Assembly (NCBI GenBank): GCA_905214875.1
Contig: CAJMNR010000047.1
Location: 1-26,465, forward strand
Reading direction: 5' to 3'
Length of the DNA: 26,465 bases
Origin: an uncultured bacterium
GTDB lineage: Bacteria > Bacillota > Clostridia > Lachnospirales > Lachnospiraceae
Shown here: positions 14,760 through 23,088 of the stretch, piece by piece
Layout of the letters: every line of letters begins with the position of its first letter
Numbering within the stretch: the first letter of the stretch is position 1
Program-made: the position numbers and the translations under genes
The notes under the pieces: generated by a model
What the model was told of the DNA's origin: nothing
The model's input: the letters and a program-made list of their open reading frames with translations, nothing else
The model's database searches: none

Positions 14760-15935
14760 ATGGGGAAATATAATTTCGATCAGGTGATTAATCGGTATGG
14801 AACCAATTCTATTAAGTTCGATTTTAAGAAGGAGAATGGAAAACCGGAAGACGTACTTCCTTTATGGGTGGCAGATACGGATTTTGAGATACCGAAAGAA
14901 GCTCAAGAAGCCATAAAGAAACGTGCCATGCATCCAATCTACGGTTATACGGCAGTGAAAGAAGACTATTATGATTCCTTTATTCGATGGATGAGAGAAC
15001 GCCACGGGTATACGGTAAAGAACGACTGGATCATCAATACGCCGGGAGTTGTATATGCCATGACTATGGCGGTTCGAAGATTTACAAAGCCGGGAGATGC
15101 AGTGATGATTCAGACGCCGGTGTATCATCCATTTTATTCGTTGGTCACAGAAAACAATCGTAACTTGGTGTCCGTGCCATTGACAGAAGATAAGACAATG
15201 GAAAATGGATATTCCATGGATTATGAGGCAATTGAGAAGGCAATTGTTGAACAAGACGTAAAGATGTTTTTATTATGCAATCCTCAAAATCCAGTGGGAA
15301 GAGTTTGGACGAAAGAAGAACTTACCCGTTTAGGAGACATATTGGTTAAGCATCATGTGAAAATTGTCAGTGATGAGATACATATGGATTTTGTATACGA
15401 AGGGCATAAACATGTCGTTTTTGCATCGATCAAAGAGGAGTTTGCAAAGAATACGATAACATGCACTGCTCCAAGTAAAGTGTTTAATATAGCAGGTTCG
15501 CAACATTCGAATATAATAATTAGTGATCAAATGCTTCGAGAAGAGTTTGCAAAAGAAGTAGCAAGCACAGGATATTTGGAGCCTAACGTATTAGGCATGG
15601 TAGCCAGTCAGGCGGCGTACGAATATGGAGATGTGTATGTAGATGAAATGAATGCGTATCTAAAAAAGAATTGCGATTATCTATACCAATTTGTAAAGGG
15701 ACATCTAAAAAAGGCGAGGATGATCCGTCCGGAAGGCACATATCTTTGCTGGATTGATTTTAACGGATATGGCTATTCTAAGGAAGAATTGCTAGAGCGA
15801 ATCGAGAAGAAGGCAAAGCTTTGGCTAAATGATGGTGAGTTCTTTGGAACGGAAGGAAAGGGTTATATGCGAATCAATATCGGAACTAATTTTGCAACGA
15901 TTCAGGAAGCGTGTGAAAGGATGTTGTCCATTTAA
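14760..15935 (+). CDS. patB: PatB/MalY-type C-S lyase (cystathionine beta-lyase, PLP)
   Basis: A 391-aa fold-type I PLP enzyme. Family hallmarks in order: LPLWVADTDFEIP (33-45), HPIYGYT (58-64), NTPGVVYAM, TPVYHPFY, LLCNPQNPVGRVW, VSDEIHMDF, and the cofactor lysine K240 in TAPSKVFNIAG. MRINIGTNF near the end contains the carboxylate-binding Arg. Members cleave the C-beta-S bond of cystathionine or cysteine to give pyruvate, ammonia and a thiol; MalY of E. coli also represses maltose genes. GGAGG at 14746-14750 sets the start. It sits behind a CymR-like regulator and overlaps the next gene by one base. Whether cystathionine is the true substrate cannot be read from sequence. Confidence 0.9.
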   Translation: MGKYNFDQVINRYGTNSIKFDFKKENGKPEDVLPLWVADTDFEIPKEAQEAIKKRAMHPIYGYTAVKEDYYDSFIRWMRERHGYTVKNDWIINTPGVVYAMTMAVRRFTKPGDAVMIQTPVYHPFYSLVTENNRNLVSVPLTEDKTMENGYSMDYEAIEKAIVEQDVKMFLLCNPQNPVGRVWTKEELTRLGDILVKHHVKIVSDEIHMDFVYEGHKHVVFASIKEEFAKNTITCTAPSKVFNIAGSQHSNIIISDQMLREEFAKEVASTGYLEPNVLGMVASQAAYEYGDVYVDEMNAYLKKNCDYLYQFVKGHLKKARMIRPEGTYLCWIDFNGYGYSKEELLERIEKKAKLWLNDGEFFGTEGKGYMRINIGTNFATIQEACERMLSI

Positions 15936-16615
15936 TGTTGGAACTATTACAGGAGGTGAATATCGTCTCTTGTTCCGTCCGGATTCTTTTAGCATTGGTG
16001 CTAGGGGGAATCGTAGGCATGGAGAGGGGGAAGAAAAGGCGTCCGGCAGGGCTTCGTACCTATATGTTAGTGTGCGTAGGCTCAGCCCTTGTGATGATTA
16101 CGAATCAGTATATGGCGGGAATCTATCCAGAAACCGATCCAAGCAGGATGGCGGCACAGGTAATCAGCGGCATTGGATTTTTAGGAGCGGGAACAATCAT
16201 AATTACCGGAAAGAACCGAGTCAAAGGACTTACGACGGCAGCTGGACTATGGGCAGTGGCATGCCTTGGCCTTGCAATTGGGATTGGATTTTATTATGGA
16301 GCCATTATTGGCGGAGTGTGTATCTTTCTTGTCATGGAAGCACTTCATTCGTTAGATGACCGTATGACTGCGGGCTCTAGAGTAATGAATGTATATATTG
16401 AGTTTGCAGAGATGTCCATGCTTGGAAAGTTTATGGAAGAGGCGAAGAAAAAAGGATTTATTGTTTCTGAGTTAGAACTTGCGCATCAGGATTGCTATAA
16501 AGAGGAGCAGGTTGCGGCAATTATAACGTTGAAGCTAGAGCATAAGCTGCCGCATGATAAAGTTGTCGATTGGATTCAACAGACGAACGGAGTTATATTT
16601 GCAGAGGAAGTTTAG
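15935..16615 (+). CDS. MgtC/SapB family membrane protein
   Basis: A 226-aa protein. Four or five hydrophobic segments fill residues 8-140 with the MgtC signature: GGIVGMERGKKRRPAGLRTYMLVCVGSALVM, RMAAQVISGIGFLGAGTIII, and GLTTAAGLWAVACLGLAIGIG. A soluble C-terminal domain of about 80 residues (150-226) has an ACT-like alpha/beta pattern (VNVYIEFAEMSMLGKFMEEAKKKGF). MgtC proteins are linked to growth at low magnesium and to inhibition of F-ATPase; the true activity is debated. The ATG overlaps the stop of the C-S lyase gene (TAATG), so translation is probably coupled. An unused AGGAGGTG at 15950-15957 lies inside the gene and could support a shorter product, but that would cut into the first helix. 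Confidence 0.88.
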   Translation: MLELLQEVNIVSCSVRILLALVLGGIVGMERGKKRRPAGLRTYMLVCVGSALVMITNQYMAGIYPETDPSRMAAQVISGIGFLGAGTIIITGKNRVKGLTTAAGLWAVACLGLAIGIGFYYGAIIGGVCIFLVMEALHSLDDRMTAGSRVMNVYIEFAEMSMLGKFMEEAKKKGFIVSELELAHQDCYKEEQVAAIITLKLEHKLPHDKVVDWIQQTNGVIFAEEV

Positions 16616-16681
16616 AAAGGAGGAATCATTAGAAGAGAGAAAGCCGCATATACTAGAGCAAAGTATGTGTGAGAGGCAACT

Positions 16682-18409
16682 ATGAATTCACAAAAAGTAG
16701 ACAATCAGCTTAATCTTGCAATAGATGTCCCTGAAAATGTAAGAAGAAACAGTATGGAACTTAGTACAGGATATGAGGCAGTAAGTAATACATGGGAAGT
16801 AATCGTAAAATATCTGGGCAGTCTGCAACAAATTACGGAACAATTAGATGTAAAGGTTACGGAATTATTGGATAATTATGCGATTATCGTAATAAAAGAG
16901 GAAGACATACCTACCTTATCTACATTTCAGGAGATAGAATATATTGAGAAACCGAAAGAGTTAAATTTCCAAGTGATGAACGGTATTTCTGCGTCCTGTA
17001 TGCTAGATGTGCAGCGTCCTCCATATAATCTGTCAGGAAAAGGTATCATTGTAGGAATTGTAGATTCGGGAATTGATTATGCCCATCAAGACTTTCGTAA
17101 TCCAGATGGTACGACAAGGATTATCGGACTATGGGATCAGACAATTGAAGGAGAACCACCAAGAGGCTATACAACAGGAACACTTTATACGACAGAGATG
17201 ATTAATGAAGCCTTGAAAGCCACTACGCGGCAAGAACGGGATGCAATCGTTCCGTCTAACGATGTGTCTGGTCATGGTACTGCTGTGGCAGGAATCTGTT
17301 GTGGAAATGGGCGTGGCAGCAATGGCCAGAATAGAGGCGTGGCATTTGATTCGGATATCCTTGTTGTAAAACTGGGAAGAAGTGTGGGAAATTCATTTCC
17401 AAGTACGGCACAGCTTATGGAAGGCATTGATTTCTGCATTCGAACAGCAATCGCCTTAAATCGTCCACTTTCTCTTAATATCAGCTTTGGTAATTCTTAT
17501 GGTTCCCATAGCGGTCAGTCGTTACTGGAAACTTACATTGATGATGTTTCTGCTTTTGGAAAGAATAATATTGTCGTAGGTACCGGAAATGAAGGAGATG
17601 CAGGAAGACATAAAGAAGGGCGTGTAGGAACGGAGGCAGAAAGTGTCAGGATTTTAGTAGCAGAAAGGGAAACCAGTTTTAATCTGCAAATCTGGAAGTA
17701 TCCTTATGACTATATCAATATAAGCATAATAGCACCGAACGGCGTAAGGATTGGACCGGTCAGTCGAAGGGCAGGCACCCAGGTATTTGATTTCGGACTC
17801 ACTACACTATATTTGTATAATGGGGATCCATCTCCTTATACGATCTATACGGAGATTTTCCTTGTATGGATTCCTAAAGACGAGTATGTTATGTCAGGGG
17901 AGTGGATTATTGAGTTTGAACCATTAAGAGTTCTAAATGGATCTTATTTTATGTGGTTGCCTAGTGGAAATGCATTGAATGCGCAGACACGTTTTTTAAG
18001 GCCAAGTGTTGAGACAACGTTAACCGTTCCATCTACTTCCATGTATGCCATTGCAGTCGGGGCATATAACAGCAATAATGATTCACTGGCACCATTTTCA
18101 GGAAGAGGATTTACAATCAATAACATGGTAAAGCCAGATCTTGTGGCACCAGGAGTAGGAATTACGACTTCAGCACCGGGCGGTGGATATACCTCTGTGA
18201 CAGGAACTTCGTTTGCAACCCCATTTGTAACTGGTGCTTGTGCACTGATGCAGCAGTGGGGGATTATCGATGGTAATGATCCTTATTTGTACGGGGAGAA
18301 GACAAAGGCATACTTACTTGCTACAGCAAGGCCGTTAGAACCGTTTACTATCTATCCAAATGAATCCATTGGATTTGGTGCATTGTGTCTGAGAAGAATT
18401 GAACAATAA
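16682..18409 (+). CDS. Csp-like subtilase (S8 serine protease)
   Basis: A 575-aa protein without a signal peptide. Residues 1-96 resemble the prodomain of clostridial Csp germination proteases (WEVIVKYLGSL … YAIIVIKEEDIPTLS … IEYIEKPKEL). The catalytic domain has an intact triad: D128 in IVDSGIDYAH, H198 in SGHGTAVAG, S510 in GTSFATP, with oxyanion N303 in GTGNEG. A large insertion (about 310-450) matches the jelly-roll insert of CspB. In Clostridium, CspB activates the cortex hydrolase SleC during spore germination, but Lachnospiraceae often have several paralogues of unknown role, and no sleC is nearby. The ribosome binding site is modest (GAGAGG). No promoter is evident in the 66-bp gap after the MgtC gene, so it may be in the same transcript. 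Confidence 0.88.
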   Translation: MNSQKVDNQLNLAIDVPENVRRNSMELSTGYEAVSNTWEVIVKYLGSLQQITEQLDVKVTELLDNYAIIVIKEEDIPTLSTFQEIEYIEKPKELNFQVMNGISASCMLDVQRPPYNLSGKGIIVGIVDSGIDYAHQDFRNPDGTTRIIGLWDQTIEGEPPRGYTTGTLYTTEMINEALKATTRQERDAIVPSNDVSGHGTAVAGICCGNGRGSNGQNRGVAFDSDILVVKLGRSVGNSFPSTAQLMEGIDFCIRTAIALNRPLSLNISFGNSYGSHSGQSLLETYIDDVSAFGKNNIVVGTGNEGDAGRHKEGRVGTEAESVRILVAERETSFNLQIWKYPYDYINISIIAPNGVRIGPVSRRAGTQVFDFGLTTLYLYNGDPSPYTIYTEIFLVWIPKDEYVMSGEWIIEFEPLRVLNGSYFMWLPSGNALNAQTRFLRPSVETTLTVPSTSMYAIAVGAYNSNNDSLAPFSGRGFTINNMVKPDLVAPGVGITTSAPGGGYTSVTGTSFATPFVTGACALMQQWGIIDGNDPYLYGEKTKAYLLATARPLEPFTIYPNESIGFGALCLRRIEQ

Positions 18410-18422
18410 GTAAGAAATTGTA

Positions 18423-18459
18423 AAAACTTCGTTTATATGTCTTTGAACGAAGTTTTTTC
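18423..18459 (+). terminator. Terminator after the subtilase gene
   Basis: AAAACTTCGTT (18423-18433) and AACGAAGTTTT (18446-18456) form a perfect 11-bp stem followed by a T-run. Confidence 0.9.
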
Positions 18460-18488
18460 TTGTATATTTATAGAATAGGGGGTAAAAT
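18460..18488 (+). promoter_or_regulatory. Probable promoter of the LacI-GGDEF gene
   Basis: TTGTAT (18460-18465), a 17-bp spacer, then TAAAAT (18483-18488). It lies directly after the previous terminator and predicts a leader of about 125 nt. Confidence 0.5.
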
Positions 18489-18561
18489 TAAAGAAAATAT
18501 TACCAAATATACATAATGAAATTGGGGAAAATATCCGATAATAACGAAAGAGGTTATGATA

Positions 18562-18617
18562 ACCATGCCATAGGCACTCGACCTGTCTATGTCACGGTTG
18601 GTATGACATAGGAGGTG
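18562..18617 (+). promoter_or_regulatory. Leader with two mutually exclusive hairpins at the ribosome binding site
   Basis: CTATGTCA (18587-18594) can pair perfectly with TGACATAG (18604-18611), which covers the first two bases of the AGGAGGTG ribosome binding site (18610-18617). The same CTATG segment can instead pair with CATAG upstream, within a longer stem of ACCATG-C-CATAGG (18562-18574) against CCTGTCTATG-T-CACGGT (18582-18598). The two folds exclude each other, as in a translational switch. I do not recognise a known riboswitch class. Confidence 0.4.
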
Positions 18618-18621
18618 TGGC

Positions 18622-20598
18622 ATGCCTGATATTAGAAAGAGAATCTGCATCTTAGCATCCGATATTACATCGAATACGATATCCTTAACGATTAAGGGGA
18701 TTATGAAAAAGGCGTACTCTTACAATTATGATGTTTGTGTATTTGCGACATTGATCAAAGACAGTGGTAAGGAAGATTATCAATATGGGGAAAAAAATAT
18801 CTTTCGTTTGCCAAACTTTGAGAAGTTTGCAGGAGTAATCGTCGTGTCAGAATCAATCTGTATTAAGAATGCAGTAATTGAGATTGAAGAAGAGCTAAAA
18901 GAAAAATGTAATTGTCCAGTAGTGATCATGGATCGAGAATCAGAACAGTTTCCATTTTTGTTAATGGATGATGCATTGACGATGGAGCATTTGGTAGATC
19001 ATTTGATCGAAGTGCATGGCTATAAGAAGATTAACTGCATTGTTGGAGCAAAAAAGGATTATCATGCGGTTAGTTTACTAAAGGGATATATGAGAAGTAT
19101 GAAAAAACATAATCTTGAGGTTGACGAAGGAAGTTACTGTTATAGTGACTGTCTTTTAGATACTGCTGTGGAGCATGCGTACAAGATTGCACAGAAACAG
19201 ATTCCGAAACCGGAAGCAATCGTCTGCTGTAGTGATTATGTTGCGGTAATGATGGCAAAAGAATTTGCAATACAGGGTATTCGTATTCCAGAGGATATTG
19301 TTGTGACTGGCTTTAATTCCAACAAGACAGGAACAAATTATATTCCTTGTATTACGTCAGCGGTACCACCGTGTGAAGAACATGGTGAAAATGCGGTGAC
19401 TATGTTACATAATGCGATTATGCATGAAAATGAACCAATTGACAAAAATAAGATTGGAAAATTATCGATAGGGCAGAGTTGTGGTTGCAAGAATGACTTA
19501 CATTACAATGAACGCAAACGTGTGCAGGAATGCCAAGATGGATGTTTTACCGAACATTATTTTAATAGTAATTTCATGGAAGAGAACTTAACAAGTGCTG
19601 CGACCATTGACGATTGTATGGTAGAAATCAACTGGTATACGTATCAGCTCAATAAGTTCAAGGAATTTTACATAAGCCTGATTGATGACTGGGATTCTTG
19701 CAAACAGATCAGAAGCAGTTTGAATAGTCATGGAATCAGTGCAAATTTTGGGAAAAATGTAATACCTGAGACGGAATACATAAGAGATGGGTATACGGAT
19801 ACGATGGTGCTTCATGCAAAGAATAAGGATGGAATTGCGAAAGTGGTAAGAGAACCATTCGATGTCAAAGATATGCTGCCAGCACTGTATGAGGAAAGAG
19901 ACTATCCGACGACATTTTTTTTCACGCCAATTCATTTTAAAGATCGATGCCTTGGCTATATTGCAATTAGTTTTGGAGATGAGATTGCGACATACGATCC
20001 TTATTACCATACTTGGGCTCGTAATATCAATAATGCAATTGAAATCATAAGGAACCAGTCAGAGCTTCGTTATATTAATGAACGTCTGAATCATATGGCA
20101 TTATATGACGGACTGACTGGAGTATATAATCGCTTTGGATTTGACCAGGTTGCAAAAGACATGATTGAACATTGTTTAAACAGTGAGGATAAGTTGCTTA
20201 TGCTTGTTGGAGATCTTGACAATCTAAAAGGAATCAATGATGGATTTGGCCATCTTGAGGGGGATGCGGCAATTAATACAATTGCAAAGGCATTCCACTA
20301 CGCAACAGGAGGTCAAGGCTGTCTTGGAAGGCTTGGCGGAGATGAGTTCGTTATGGTGTTAAGCGGTGCTTTTGATGATATCAGCATTGCCCAGATTAAA
20401 AAGAAGATTACCAATTTCCTTGAAGACTTTAATACGACTTCGCTAAAGCCATATGAAGTGGATGTGAGCGTTGGACATTTCTGCAAATCCATCAAGGGAT
20501 GTTTGGATAATCCAGATGTCATCTTTGATTTTTTCCTAAATAATGCAGATAAGGAGATGTACTTCTCTAAAAACAGGAAAAAATACAAAATGTGTTAG
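18622..20598 (+). CDS. Cytosolic LacI-type sensor / GAF-like / GGDEF diguanylate cyclase
   Basis: A 658-aa protein with no signal peptide or membrane helix. Residues 5-290 match the periplasmic-binding fold of LacI-type regulators (KRICILASD, GVIVVSES, VVIMDRES, HLIEVHGYKKINCIVG, PEAIVCCSDYVAVMMAKEFAIQGIRIPEDIVVTGFNS). There is no helix-turn-helix, so the sensor is used without DNA binding. A Cys-rich turn (SCGC) follows. Residues about 330-490 look GAF-like. The C-terminal GGDEF domain (about 495-655) has DLDNLKGINDGFGHLEGD and an intact GGDEF at 572-576, so cyclic-di-GMP synthesis is likely. The product-inhibition RxxD site is missing (residues 563-566 are GGQG). The likely role is to turn intracellular sugar or nucleoside levels into a cyclic-di-GMP signal. 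The ligand is unknown. Confidence 0.88.
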   Translation: MPDIRKRICILASDITSNTISLTIKGIMKKAYSYNYDVCVFATLIKDSGKEDYQYGEKNIFRLPNFEKFAGVIVVSESICIKNAVIEIEEELKEKCNCPVVIMDRESEQFPFLLMDDALTMEHLVDHLIEVHGYKKINCIVGAKKDYHAVSLLKGYMRSMKKHNLEVDEGSYCYSDCLLDTAVEHAYKIAQKQIPKPEAIVCCSDYVAVMMAKEFAIQGIRIPEDIVVTGFNSNKTGTNYIPCITSAVPPCEEHGENAVTMLHNAIMHENEPIDKNKIGKLSIGQSCGCKNDLHYNERKRVQECQDGCFTEHYFNSNFMEENLTSAATIDDCMVEINWYTYQLNKFKEFYISLIDDWDSCKQIRSSLNSHGISANFGKNVIPETEYIRDGYTDTMVLHAKNKDGIAKVVREPFDVKDMLPALYEERDYPTTFFFTPIHFKDRCLGYIAISFGDEIATYDPYYHTWARNINNAIEIIRNQSELRYINERLNHMALYDGLTGVYNRFGFDQVAKDMIEHCLNSEDKLLMLVGDLDNLKGINDGFGHLEGDAAINTIAKAFHYATGGQGCLGRLGGDEFVMVLSGAFDDISIAQIKKKITNFLEDFNTTSLKPYEVDVSVGHFCKSIKGCLDNPDVIFDFFLNNADKEMYFSKNRKKYKMC

Positions 20599-20632
20599 CA
20601 TTCTCTTTTCTGGTTAGACTCTTTATCATGGG

Positions 20633-20661
20633 TTGCAAAATATTTCGACACAATCTATAAT
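20633..20661 (+). promoter_or_regulatory. Sigma-A promoter of the TPR lipoprotein gene
   Basis: TTGCAA (20633-20638), a 17-bp spacer, then TATAAT (20656-20661). Transcription starts near 20668, after the upstream in-frame TTG and ATG codons, so these cannot be used as starts. Confidence 0.8.
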
Positions 20662-20692
20662 GAAGAACAGGAAAAACCGAAGGAGATATAGT

Positions 20693-21769
20693 GTGAAATA
20701 TAAGTTAGCATGTGGATTGACGTTAACGTTGCTTGCGTTGTCAGCTTCTGCGTGCTCTTCGAAAGATAATGGGTTAAGCGCTTATAATAAAGGCGTAGAC
20801 TATCTAGAAGATGGTAACTATAGTGAGGCGGTAAGTTCATTTGAACAGGCGTTAGAAAAAGACGCGAATAACAGCGAATATCTGATTGACTATGGGACAG
20901 CCCTTATTAAAGAAGGTAAATACGAAGAGGCAGCAGATGCTTATGGCAAGGCAATAAAAGACGGAACAAAGAAAACTATAAAAGAAGAAAATAAAAAAGC
21001 ACTTCGAGGCAAGGGAATCGCATACTACTTAGCAGAAGATGAGGAATCTGCTATTTCCTGTTTCGAAGAAGCGTTAGCCTTAGACGTATTAGATGATTTG
21101 GATCAGGATATTAATGAGTATTTAGGAAAATGTTATCTTGTAACGAAACAGTATGATCGTGCAAGTGAAACTTACGATGTCCTGCTAAAAGAAGATAAGA
21201 AGAATTATAGCTATTATATCAATAAGGCAACAGCAAAGAGAGAAAGTGGCGACGAAAGTGCAGCGAACGACATTTTAAACGAAGCAATCTCGTTAAAAGA
21301 AAAATCTGACGAAGATAAATATCAGGAAGCACTTTGTCATTACTATCTTGGAGAAGAGGATAAGGCAATCGATGTATTAAATGGAATCAAGGATTCTTAT
21401 TCAGATGCTTTTGTACTCGAGGGTGATATTTATTATAATAGAAAAGAGTATGAGAATGCCCAGGCTTGTTATGAGGCTTATCTTGAAAAAGAAAAGGACT
21501 CAGACACGAGTGAAGTAAGCTATAAACTTAGCAACTGTTATATCAAGGAGAAAAACTACAAAAAAGCAATTGTAGTGATAGAAGAGGCTTTGGGTGGACA
21601 AAATATTAAGCAGAAACAGAAGCTGATGTATAATCAGATTCTATGCTATGAATATGATTCTGATTTTAATCAGGCATATTTACTTGCCAAAGAATACGTG
21701 AAGGAGTATCCAGCGGATGAAGATATGGCAAGAGAATTCGTCTTCTTAAAGACGAGATATAACGGATAA
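20693..21769 (+). CDS. TPR-repeat lipoprotein
   Basis: A 358-aa protein from GTG 20693, chosen because AGGAG (20681-20685) is 7 bases upstream and the promoter's -10 box overlaps the earlier ATG 20660. A short lipoprotein signal peptide ends at SASAC (lipidated Cys21). The rest is a row of tetratricopeptide repeats, for example AYNKGVDYLEDGNYSEAVSSFEQALEKDANN and the following GTALIKEGKYEEAADAYGKAI, with about eight units to residue 340. TPR proteins act as scaffolds for protein interactions; here it would be anchored on the outer face of the membrane. The partner is unknown. The stop is 11 bases before hflX, so the two are probably co-transcribed, although a functional link is not obvious. 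Confidence 0.85.
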   Translation: MKYKLACGLTLTLLALSASACSSKDNGLSAYNKGVDYLEDGNYSEAVSSFEQALEKDANNSEYLIDYGTALIKEGKYEEAADAYGKAIKDGTKKTIKEENKKALRGKGIAYYLAEDEESAISCFEEALALDVLDDLDQDINEYLGKCYLVTKQYDRASETYDVLLKEDKKNYSYYINKATAKRESGDESAANDILNEAISLKEKSDEDKYQEALCHYYLGEEDKAIDVLNGIKDSYSDAFVLEGDIYYNRKEYENAQACYEAYLEKEKDSDTSEVSYKLSNCYIKEKNYKKAIVVIEEALGGQNIKQKQKLMYNQILCYEYDSDFNQAYLLAKEYVKEYPADEDMAREFVFLKTRYNG

Positions 21770-21780
21770 ATGGAGGCAGC

Positions 21781-23025
21781 ATGGCAGAGTTATTTGATAT
21801 GAGCGAGTTAGAGGAACGCGTAATTTTAGTAGGCGTTTGTCTTGACGATGAGACGGATACGATGGAGTCTTTAGATGAACTCGAAGAATTGGCAAAGACA
21901 GCAGGAGCGACTACGGTTGGAAGAGTCATTCAAAACCGTGAAAGTTTTCATCCTGGGACATATATAGGAAAAGGTAAGATTGAAGAAGTTAAGATGTTAG
22001 CCGATGAATTAAAGGCGACAGGAATCGTTTGTGATGACGAGCTATCACCGGCACAGCTTAAGAATTTGGAAGATGCCTTACAGATCAAAGTAATTGACCG
22101 TACCGTAATGATCCTTGATATATTTGCGGCAAGGGCCAATACGAAGGAAGGTAAGATCCAGGTAGAGCTTGCTCAGTTAAGATACCGCGCAACAAGACTT
22201 GTCGGTCTTGGAAGTAGTCTGTCACGTCTTGGTGGTGGAATCGGTACAAGAGGACCTGGTGAAAAGAAATTAGAGATTGACCGTCGTTTAATCAAAGACA
22301 GAATCTCTATCCTTAAGAAAGAATTAGAAGGCGTAAAACAGGCAAGGGAGACAATTCGTAAGAATCGTACGAAGAATCCAATTCCTGTCGTTGCTATCGT
22401 TGGATATACTAACGCAGGGAAGTCTACGCTTTTAAATACACTTACAGATGCTAAGATTTTAGCAGAGGATAAGCTATTTGCAACACTGGATCCTACGACT
22501 AGGAATTTGGTACTCGAAAGCGGGCAGCAGATTCTTTTGACAGATACCGTAGGATTTATTCGAAAATTACCTCATCATCTTATTGAAGCATTCAAAAGTA
22601 CATTAGAGGAAGCAAAATATGCAGATATTATTTTGCACGTTGTTGATGCAAGCAATCCTGTTCACGATAAACAGATGTTTATCGTGTATGAGACATTAGA
22701 AAAATTAGGCGTAAAGGATAAACCGATCATTACTGCATTTAATAAAGTGGATCGTCTGGAAGAAAATGATGTTATGAAAGATTTAAAAGCAGACGAGACG
22801 GTTAGAATTAGTGCAAAGAACGGTACAGGGTTACCTGAATTACTTGATGTAATTGAAGAAATACTTCGTTCACAAAAGATGTTAATCGAAAAAGTATTTC
22901 CATATAGTGAGGCAGGAAAGATTCAGCCAATTCGAAAATATGGACAGCTTTTATGTGAAGAATATCAGGAAGATGGAATCTATGTTAAGGCATATGTGCC
23001 TAAGGAAATCTATCTTTCTTTATAA
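21781..23025 (+). CDS. hflX: GTPase HflX
   Basis: A 414-aa ribosome-binding GTPase that splits stalled or stressed ribosomes by acting on the 50S subunit. The N-terminal HflX domain (about 10-190) contains ESFHPGTYIGKGKIEEV, DDELSPAQLKNLE, and the helical linker with GGGIGTRGPGEKKLEIDRR. The G domain has G1 GYTNAGKS (208-215), G3 DTVGF, G4 NKVD and G5 SAKNG. It ends in the usual short C-terminal domain. Length and motifs are normal, with no sign of decay. GGAGG lies just before ATG 21781. It follows the TPR lipoprotein gene by 11 bases and is followed by a strong hairpin. Confidence 0.97.
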   Translation: MAELFDMSELEERVILVGVCLDDETDTMESLDELEELAKTAGATTVGRVIQNRESFHPGTYIGKGKIEEVKMLADELKATGIVCDDELSPAQLKNLEDALQIKVIDRTVMILDIFAARANTKEGKIQVELAQLRYRATRLVGLGSSLSRLGGGIGTRGPGEKKLEIDRRLIKDRISILKKELEGVKQARETIRKNRTKNPIPVVAIVGYTNAGKSTLLNTLTDAKILAEDKLFATLDPTTRNLVLESGQQILLTDTVGFIRKLPHHLIEAFKSTLEEAKYADIILHVVDASNPVHDKQMFIVYETLEKLGVKDKPIITAFNKVDRLEENDVMKDLKADETVRISAKNGTGLPELLDVIEEILRSQKMLIEKVFPYSEAGKIQPIRKYGQLLCEEYQEDGIYVKAYVPKEIYLSL

Positions 23026-23040
23026 AGGTAATGAAAGTGT

Positions 23041-23075
23041 GAAATAGCAAGTGTGCGTAAGCTGCTTGCTATTTC
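23041..23075 (+). terminator. Hairpin after hflX
   Basis: GAAATAGCAAG (23041-23051) and CTTGCTATTTC (23065-23075) form a perfect 11-bp stem. The T-run after it is poor (TCGTTG), so termination may be partial. Confidence 0.6.
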
Positions 23076-23088
23076 TCGTTGATGCGAG

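Noticed and set aside
15829..16359. A 176-codon plus-strand ORF spanning the patB-mgtC junction
   Set aside because: It is an out-of-frame shadow of two well-recognised genes. Its composition (Arg, Gly, Ser rich) is not protein-like, and it has no independent ribosome binding site.
16617..16660. A small ORF after the strong AGGAGG behind the mgtC gene
   Set aside because: The only codon at the right distance is ATT, giving about 14 residues before a stop. There is no ATG, GTG or TTG start, so there is no support for a gene.
18490..18621. Cyclic-di-GMP riboswitch before the GGDEF gene
   Set aside because: The conserved elements of GEMM-I and GEMM-II aptamers are not present. Only competing hairpins are visible.
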